NCBI GenBank assembly: GCA_963970005.1
Contig: CAXAMN010028928.1
Location: forward strand, 424,690 to 488,689
DNA from: Durusdinium trenchii
Lineage: Eukaryota > Sar > Dinophyceae > Suessiales > Symbiodiniaceae
DNA: 64,000 nt
Reading direction: 5' to 3'
Position 1 is the first letter of the stretch. Each line of letters begins with the position of its first letter. The notes under the pieces were generated by a model. That model had not been told where the DNA came from. It worked only from the letters and a program-made list of their open reading frames with translations, and did not search any database. The position numbers and the translations under genes are program-made. Below are positions 56,842 to 64,000 of this stretch, piece after piece.

Positions 56842-57470
56842 TGATTTCCTCCAAATCTAGTTCACTTTCTTCATCACCCCAATCTTCTTCATCAACTTCT
56901 TCTACAACTGGGGATAACTCTTCGTCCACATGGTAGAGATCTTCTCCTCCAACTTTCACCACGTTGATCTTGGCCTTCTTGTTTGAATCATCTGATGGCC
57001 TCAGTTTCTTCATTGGCCTTTCCTCTTCAAGCAATTCAAACGCTTCTCTTGGTCTTGATGGCGCCGACGGTGATCTCAATGAAGATAGGATAGAAGTAAT
57101 TGGATTTGGCTGTCCTGCTAGCAATCATGTAGAGGGAAATGCGTTCACCTTCTCGTGCGTTTTCTCATCTGTAAAGAGAACTTTCTGTTTCTTACTTGGT
57201 GTCTCTTCTCCACTTGGCTTTCTTTCACCTCCATCTCTTTTCATTGCTTCAACAGGGATTTCCATCGGGGCTGGAATCTCCATTGCTTCTGGGAACAATG
57301 GGGTTCTTCCTTTTCTAAATCACGTCCTCCTTCAAGTGCTTTTGCCATTACTGCTTCTGCATCCTCATCTCTAAACTTCAGCGTTACATGTTCTCTAGGA
57401 ATGCCTGTCTGTGCTGCTGGTAATGCCTATGCTCTTCTTCCAGAGTTGGTTTGATACCCCCATGGAAAGG
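56705..57470 (-). pseudogene. Element C acidic linker between integrase and RT
   Basis: Frame 57124-56705 encodes EVDEEDWGDEESELDLEEIN and a Lys-rich part, low-complexity acidic sequence typical of copia linkers. No catalytic motif. Upstream fragments up to 57470 are similar in character. Confidence 0.55.
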
Positions 57471-57599
57471 CATTGAAGCTTTGTAAACGGGTAAGTATTT
57501 GGACCAATCTTGATCTGTTCTTCCGACGCATGGCTGGGCGCTACCTGCACTCCTTCAGTATTGGGATCAGGTTGTACAGGAATCAACTCCGGAGTTGGA

Positions 57600-58800
57600 C
57601 CTTCTTCATATGTCTTCTCTCAGTTGGTCCTCCTCCGTCATCGGCCTGGGCTTCTCTCCACTGCTTGTTTGATCCTTCTTGGCTTCTTCATTGGGTTTCT
57701 CCTCCTGTGTCAAATCACAGGTCTCCTCCAACTTGCCAGCACATGAGCGACCAAAGGCAATCACATCTCTTGCGTCCTGGTCGTCGATGGCAATCTCCAC
57801 AAATGGCACCTTTTGTTGAGCACCCACCATAGAAGCCAATCTCTTCGAAGGAACTATCCGTCCGCCAAAGTTCTGTTGCTATTCCCAGGAGTAAGCAGTG
57901 AAGGCCTGAAACCATGAGAGATACTCCCTGTGCAAATTTGCAACTCGTCGTAATGATCTGCTCAAGAAAACCCTGTCGCCATCCACAATGAACCAGTCTG
58001 GAACTTGTTGAGCAACCATGCACTGTGCCTGCTGCCCAAGTCCAGAATGGATGTTGGCTGCTGAATCGAAGCTCGATGCGGCCTGCTAGATCTTCCATCA
58101 GCGTGGCAGCTGGGCTTCTGATTCTCTGGACGGCGTTCTCGACTCAGCAGTTGCCTGCTGAGTCATAGCGCTCCTTGCAGCAACTAACAACCGTAAGATC
58201 TGCCTGGAAGTCGGCGTCTGAATAGCAAGAACCTGAGTGAAGGCCATCAGCTCATGAGTAATCAAACTCATTTGATTCTTGGACTTCAATGGAAGGGCCA
58301 TGAGGTAGCCTGTCTCGGAACAAACTGCTACCATCAGCAATGCTCCTCCCTCTTCTGCGACTCCAGCTTAAGCCTCATCATCTTCTACTTCTCCACGGGC
58401 TCCCGATCCACTGGCTCTCACTTTGCACAAATGAAAGGAGATTGTTGGAACTCCCTGCTCGTGTGCTCGACCAGTACGCCTGCGTTGGTCCTGCTTGGCA
58501 CGGTGCTTCACACAAGATGCACACCAGCCTGCATATGGCAAATGCGTGAGCAGGCGTCGTCTCTTCTCTTCTTCCGTTGGGACCTGCACCATTGCTTGCT
58601 CTGTTGGCACTCGCTCATCGAAGGCCCGTCCTCGCGCAGCAAGGTCTCGAGCGAGCAACAAACTCCAACTCGTCTGACGGTCAATGAGCCTTCCATAGCA
58701 CTTTGTTCACCACCGCCTCGCCCGATCTTGTAGAACGAACAGGCCGCCCTGAGGTTTCTCAGTGGGCTCTCTGCTGTCAGCTCGACGCCATTGACTGTGA
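57600..58800 (-). pseudogene. Element C SAP-like motif and integrase remnants
   Basis: SPLRNLRAACSFYKIGRGGG followed, after a 1-nt break, by RLIDRQ fits a SAP motif, as in element A. HLPYAGWCASCVKHRAKQ supplies part of the integrase zinc finger. ISFHLCKVRASGSG sits where the first catalytic Asp is expected but has His. VCSETGYLMALPLKSKNQMS is the following strand. The rest of the core is scattered over several frames down to 57600. The integrase is surely dead as read. Confidence 0.65.
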
Positions 58801-58809
58801 TCGAACCTG

Positions 58810-60025
58810 TTAGCGCGACGCCGACTTCATGGTGAACTCTTTGATCATCCAGATTGATTCCACCATCGTCCTCTCGACCTGCCAGAATTTCTGCGCCATC
58901 AAACTCTTCAAAATCTTCATCGGTGTTGGGGTGTGGCCCCGGTGTTGGCAACCGATGATCCTCCTCCAGCTTAAACCCGAAATTCTCTGGCTCATTGCCT
59001 TCGTCCGCCACAAAGGTGAGCACTTTGCCTTCTTGACCTTGTAGCTCCTCTATTTCCTCTTCTTGATCCAGGAGCTTCATCAAAGGCTCTGCCATCTCCA
59101 CCAGCTCTCATTGTGCACTGCCGCCGCTCCTCACCAGCGTCGATCTGCATCACCTCACTCTGATGCCTGAGCTCTGGAATGAACTGGGGACTCTGATACC
59201 TGTGGCTGTGATGAACTCCAAGCCAAAACCCATCCATCTTCTAAAACCTTCTTCAGCTGTCTTCGTGAGCTCATTGCCCAACTTCACCGCCAACATGCGA
59301 ACCTTGCCCGGCTCAAGAATCACTCTCACTGACCCTTGGACAACCAAGCTCTGATTCTGATAGTTCAGCGGCACCTCAACACCTCCATTCTTCAAGCATT
59401 CCTCCATGCCATCTATGGACCATCCGGCTCTCATCAGCCGGCCAGAGGACAGTATTGGCTGCTTCACCACATCGCAAAAGGTGACCCTCCCCTTCAGAAT
59501 CACCCTCCTCCCATCTTGACTTGTCAAGTTGATATCCACATCCTTGTGACCATAGGTTGTGATCGGCGAGCCTTGTGCATCCTGTAGGTAAGGAATCAAA
59601 TCAACAATGATGGGAACAGCCGTGCCTTCTCCTCCTCCATGACTGAGGCACTCTCAAGCTCATCTCCTTCTCGCACGCCGTTGATCACCATGGCCCCATC
59701 TTCATACTCATCATCTGTATTCCACACCCTCCACTGCCATCTGAGCTTCAGGCAGTGTTGTCAAAACTCGAATTGAGCCACTGTCTTCATAGGTTTCCTC
59801 ACGAAGATCAAAGATCAGCGGCTGTGACACTTGTCGAACTGTCTTCAACGCAGTCCCTTGTGAATCTCCACCACCAGTCAAATTGGTAGCCGTGGTAGAG
59901 GGCGATGTAGTGTTCCCTGAACTTGAAACGCTGGCTGCTGGGGGTGCTTCGATCTGGCGCACACGCCAACAATCTTTTGAATGATGTCCCCATCTTTCCG
60001 CAGGTCCACCATACATCACCTCCAA
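58810..60025 (-). pseudogene. Element C zinc knuckle and protease region
   Basis: WTCGKMG and HHSKDCWR, in two frames near 59965-60000, make a CCHC knuckle whose first Cys is replaced by Trp. The frame 59599-59150 (VILKGRVTFCDVVKQPILSS and GRLMRAGWSIDGMEECL) corresponds to the protease C-terminal half. The DSG/DTG active-site turn itself was not found in a clean frame near 59650-59700. Acidic sequence follows to 58810. Confidence 0.55.
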
Positions 60026-60122
60026 CTCCTTTGCCTTTGCCTAGTTTCGATTCTTTGCCCTTCCCCTTGCCCTCCTTGGGATTGCCTTTCGTAGTCTTCG
60101 ACTTTCCTTTCCTTTGTCCTCT

Positions 60123-60995
60123 TTAGATTTGCCCTTTCCTTTCCTTCGCCTTCTCCTTTTTGCCATCGCCTTTCTGCAGGCGGTCCACCTCCATAGGCAT
60201 CACGCCTCCATTGCCAACTGCCTGCGTCATTGGGCTCGAAGTTGTACATGAAATCGCAGCTGACTCATTCCACTTTGTTGCGGCGGTGTCAAAGGCAAGA
60301 ATGGCTTCCCTGATCTTTTGATACGAGCTGCCTTCATTGAGTGTCAGGTTCAAATGAACTTTCATCCGACCACCAACTGCTCGAAGTAGAACCGCTTTCA
60401 TATCTGCTGGCAGCTTGCTACCACTCAAACGTTCATATTGGATGAAGTGTTCCTCAAGTTTCAAGATCTGTGGCAGCAATGATCCCTTCATGTTGAACGA
60501 GGGATAGGCCATTATCACCTGCAGCAAGCTCATGGTGCGGTTCCTCGCCTGGGGCTGACAGTTTGAAAGCAACTGTCTGAGAGCTTCGTAGCCGTTGAAG
60601 TTCTCCACATTCTGAACCACTCCCACCAGGCGTCCTTGGATGAGGCTTCCCAACAAACTGTATAAGAAGCGACTTCGATCCTGCTCAGCCTTGCCCATGA
60701 GGTCCCAATCAACTTCATTGGCCAAATTGGACTCTATCTGTTCAATTTCCTGCTGAAGCTCGCGGACAACAACCACCAAATATTGTTGAAGAGTCCAATA
60801 CCAGTCCTTCCATTGCACGACCTCTTGCTCTCGATAATCAGCCGGTGCAAAACTGCTTGGCCTTGGGATGAGTCGTGCACGATCCTTGGACAAGATGCCT
60901 GATACACCATCAGAAGAACCGGCTCCTGCTGAAGAAGCGGCTTGGGCACAAGGATGGGGGCAAGGATCAAATGGGAGAGGATCTCGGTCAGCCAC
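60123..60995 (-). pseudogene. Element C gag
   Basis: One open frame of 290 residues from ATG 60995: VVQWKDWYWTLQQYLVVVVR, QLLSNCQPQARNRTMSLLQ and LEEHFIQYERLSGSKLPADM are typical capsid-like helices of copia gag. It ends in a Lys-rich tail; the zinc knuckle is in another frame downstream. The Met at 60995 lies about 150 bases after the primer site, a normal leader length. Confidence 0.8.
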
Positions 60996-61143
60996 GCGTG
61001 GTAGCCACCAGCACTGATTGCCACACTAGTTTATGGTGGCTCCGCACAGGCGAACGCGAAAGGCGGGGCGCGAGCAATAGGGTTGGGTCCTGCCCTCTAA
61101 TCCGCTGGAGCTCACCTCCAAACGTGTCGAGTGGAGGATCACC

Positions 61144-61155
61144 GCTCCGCTACCA
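61144..61155 (-). promoter_or_regulatory. Primer-binding site of element C
   Basis: TGGTAGCGGAGC on the minus strand after CCGCA, which would be the end of the 5' LTR. Same 12 bases as in A and B. Confidence 0.75.
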
Positions 61156-63250
61156 TGCGGACTTTTAGCTCGAACTGCAAAGGCCTTTTGTGCACTATTT
61201 GTTGGCACGGCCATTCTGAGAACAGAGTCATTCTACAAAAAGCATCTGGGGATGGAGAGAACTGCACTCGGAAACATATTACTACTGAAACTCAAGAGAG
61301 TTCCAAACGTCAGAAGAAACCACCACAGCCGCTATATTGTGTCGTCTGAGAAGCCTCGAAGCCTTTGTCTGGATTCGAGCTCGCATCTCACGCACTATCA
61401 ACGCTTGAAATACAGCCAGCAACTTCAACAAGACAGGCTGACACATATGTCACACTGCCTCACATCCTTGCTCAACTGTTGCAAGAGTCTTCTGCTTAAC
61501 AGCCTCCGGTTTGTGCAAGCCGGGTTTGCTCGCAGTTTGTTGGTCAAACTGACACGTCCATGGGAACTTTCGCGATACCGAAACAACAGCATGGTCCATA
61601 TGGTGAAACAGGCATCGTCTCATCCACAGTGGGCACCTATGTGTCCGCTCCAGTGTTAGGGGGGAAGAATGACAGGAGGATAATAATTAATAGGAACGCA
61701 GCCAATGCATTTGTGTAGGACAGCGTCTTGGGAGGCAGTTGATCCCCGCAGTTGCCTAGACAAAGCAGTGGTAGCACCCTTGTTATCAACTGCGGCCCTT
61801 GTGCAAAAACTTCCGCCCGCTTCCATGCACAGAGCCTAAGAGTGTCCAAAGCAGCCTGCACGCCCCCTGCAGCCCCTCCTCCCACAGCTGGCCCGCACTA
61901 ATCAGCGGCACACACGGCTTTTGCCATTATATAACTAGACCATTTCTATCCATGTCGCATTTCTCTGCCACACAGACCAAGCTAAGGAAAGGACACTGCA
62001 GTCACGAATATTTCCCACAACATAGCCTGTGTGGAAGCCAATGGAAACTTAGAATGAACGCAAAGCCGTGATTGTAGCCAAGAATCGGGTCTTGCCACGG
62101 TACCATGGCAGCAGTGGCTCTCGAGTGCGCGCCTTCAAACTTTATACCGTGGCAGAACGTTTCTGAGAGACAGAACACTGTGACTGCGACTGGCTTTAGG
62201 TAGCTGCCTTGAACATTTCAAAGGTCTTGTTGGCTCCACTGTTTAAAGGGTCCGTGGCAGCAACTGCACCTGTGCAACCAAAGTGGAGGTGCATACCATT
62301 TGGGGAAGATAGGACATATCAATGCTGCTGTCGGGTGGCATACTGCGGCGACATCTGCACGGGGCACATTTCCGACATAAGTATCTCCTTGATTGAACCT
62401 CCACAAACAGAAAGGCATCAAGATCCAGAAAGGAATGAGCATCTGAAGCGAAGGAAATAGAAAACTCCGCTTAGGGGGTGAAAGCATGGGCAAATACTTG
62501 CATCAAACTAGTTGCTCATGAGACCAGTCCCCCCCGTACTCTTGGTCTTTTGGTTCTGTTTGAAGCTACAGGGGCGAGTGCTGCAGGAATTCTGCCCTCA
62601 CCCATTCATCGGTGAAAGGGGGTGGCTGAGCACACTCGGAATAGTTAGACAAATTGTTGCGAAGATTGCTTTCTGCTCGCCACAAGGTTCGGAAAGATGC
62701 AAAATGCGGTGTGGTAGTCTGAAACTTCACCATGAAATCTGGTCATTAGTAGTGATTGGTATATAGTAACATCTGCCGTTTTGCTTGTTTTCGAATGCAC
62801 AGGAGGTATGTTTTGACTCCATAGAGCAAATTTGATAGTTGCGCACCTATTAACCACAGCAGCAACGAAGGTGGTGATATGTTTTTGTCCAGGGCGCTGC
62901 ACGTCAGCATTGCTTGGCAAACGCTAGCAGCTCTTGCTACCGGGAGGTATTTCGAGGTCTCGTGGAAGGGACCACAAAGGGCTGAAAGTTTGAAAATTCA
63001 ACACAGGCCTGGATGAAACTGTCTCTTTGTTGATGCAACGAAATATCGTTGTGTTGGGCAGTGGCAGCCATACATGACCAACCATCAAATATTTTTGTGA
63101 AAAAAAGACAAATGCAAAACAAAAGCAAATGAAAATGCAAAAGCAGCGCAATTTGCTTTGTTGTTGCATTTGTTGTGCTAATTTTTTGTTTTTTTTCCTG
63201 GTACCACTTCTGCACTTATGAGAATTTTTACCCGTCAGCAATATTTGCTG
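61156..63250. other. No recognised gene; should begin with the 5' LTR of element C
   Basis: The LTR should start at 61156, but its far end cannot be fixed without the second copy. A 135-codon plus frame at 61252-61659 has no recognised motif. The remainder shows short frames only. Confidence 0.4.
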
Positions 63251-63257
63251 TACCCTC

Positions 63258-63420
63258 CTAGGAAAAAAGCGAAAAAAAAGCGAAACAAATGCGAAAATAA
63301 AGCGAAAAAATGCGAAAATAAAGCGAACAAATGTGAAAAAAACAAATACGCACAGCTACTTTTTTTTGTTTTTTTGTCTGCTTTACCTTTTGTTTTTTTG
63401 CTTTGTTTTTGCTTTATAAA
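63258..63420. repeat. A-rich GCGAAAA/AATGCGAAA repeats and T runs
   Basis: AAAGCGAAAAAATGCGAAAA-type units from 63262 to 63345, then T-rich runs to 63420. Low complexity. Confidence 0.8.
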
Positions 63421-63913
63421 TGTATTTTGGTTCCTTGTATCTATGGCTGGCGTGCCCGACATAAAAATATCGTATATAAAATGGTGGCATCATCATGGCC
63501 TTCGTTGGGTCCAATCAAGTGCGCTTGGGGACAGTGTGTGATAATACATCATTGGCTGCGTCGGTGTAGTTGGTGGGTGCAGCAACCGACAAGTGAAACA
63601 ACGGGTGGCATGCCACACGTCTGCCTAATCGAACTTGTGTTGAGTGTTGAGTATAGTCTTTCGGTTCCTGTAATGACCATATGGATGTATTTATGATAAC
63701 TTTCCTGGTGGATGGTTACATGCCCTTGGCCTTTAGCAATTCCGGGCGCGGGCGGTTTCCTGCAGCCTGACAACCCTCCACCGCCCATCAAGCCTGTTCT
63801 GAGGATAATGACGTGGGAAGGCCGCTTCCGAAGTGTTTGTTACTTTGTACGTGTTTGAATTGATGCGTCAAGTACGCTACATCAAAGGATGTGAGCCAAG
63901 AGCCTGTCGCAAG
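63421..63913. other. No recognised gene
   Basis: No motif-bearing frame on either strand. Confidence 0.4.
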
Positions 63914-64000
63914 GAGAATTACACCACCGTAGACCCCAAACTGTTTGTGTTTTTCAAAATCGAAACTAGACCTTGCGACGTCCAGAGCTGGGAGACAAAT
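63914..64000 (+). repeat. Second copy of minisatellite flank and first satellite unit
   Basis: Repeats 25684-25726 and then CCAGAGCTGGGAGACAAAT, the start of the 54-bp unit, with about 22 extra bases between. The array probably continues beyond the window. Confidence 0.8.

Larger units (their letters stand above)
54719..61155 (-). mobile_element. Ty1/copia retrotransposon C, heavily broken, 3' LTR not found
   Basis: Reverse-strand order: primer-binding site 61155-61144, gag, zinc knuckle, protease region, SAP-like motif, integrase remnants, RT, RNase H and a C-terminal extension. The same primer site and accessory motif as element A place it in the same group, but protein sequences differ. 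The 5' LTR would begin at 61156 (TGCGGACTTTTAGC), but no matching repeat was seen near 54700, so the 3' end is deleted or diverged. Many frame breaks make it older than A and B. Confidence 0.8.

Noticed and set aside
1..64000. Dinoflagellate spliced-leader gene or its relic in retro-copied genes
   Set aside because: I looked by eye for the conserved GTAGCCATTTTGGCTCAAG core on both strands and did not find it; a short degenerate relic could still be missed.

Overview
The window looks like a gene-poor, repeat-rich stretch of a dinoflagellate nuclear genome (inference, about 0.75 sure). Three different Ty1/copia-type LTR retrotransposons and two copies of a GIY-YIG/reverse-transcriptase element of Penelope type occupy roughly half of it. 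The rest is mostly microsatellites and minisatellites with a few intron-bearing or broken host-like coding segments. One intron of the best host gene appears to be GC-AG, a non-canonical type known from dinoflagellates. No rRNA, tRNA, CRISPR array or spliced-leader gene was found. A 400-base run of N lies at 14196-14595.

Layout. 182-4260 (+): first Penelope-like element, with a proline-rich ORF1, an in-frame UGA, then an N-terminal GIY-YIG nuclease joined to a reverse transcriptase. 7538-16122 (-): copia element A, complete with short LTRs, 5-bp target duplication, primer-binding site, gag, protease, SAP-like motif, integrase, RT, RNase H and a long membrane/coiled-coil extension. 18124-21265 (-): second Penelope-like copy with the same UGA. 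About 22036-24500: a broken ubiquitin-specific-protease-like (USP-like) gene and antiparallel coding remnants. 25729-26195: 54-bp minisatellite. 26648-29005 (-): CEP76/CC2D2A-like gene (C2 plus transglutaminase-like domain), possibly with further exons to about 30440. 31760-41110 (-): copia element B, with about 300-bp LTRs, a cytosine-methyltransferase-like module between protease and integrase, a C-terminal coiled coil and a 1-kb minisatellite before its 3' LTR. 41137-47352 (+): two Ulp1/C48-like cysteine-protease modules, two USP-like modules and a dual-specificity phosphatase, all on one strand. 47360-54700: mostly repeats. 54719-61155 (-): copia element C, heavily broken, with a SAP-like motif, integrase remnants, RT and RNase H. 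61156-64000: no recognised gene; the last ~90 bases repeat the flank of the 54-bp minisatellite.

How the parts fit. The three copia elements share the same primer-binding sequence and all carry extra C-terminal sequence after RNase H, so they seem to be branches of one dinoflagellate copia radiation with accessory domains. The two Penelope-like copies share protein sequence on both sides of an in-frame UGA and have no ATG before the nuclease domain, which suggests ORF2 is made by stop-codon readthrough. The protease/phosphatase cluster at 41-47 kb cannot be assigned safely to host or mobile DNA.

Caution: single-base frame breaks, several at homopolymers, occur even in element A, whose LTRs are nearly identical, and in the CEP76-like gene. 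Some breaks may be assembly errors rather than decay.
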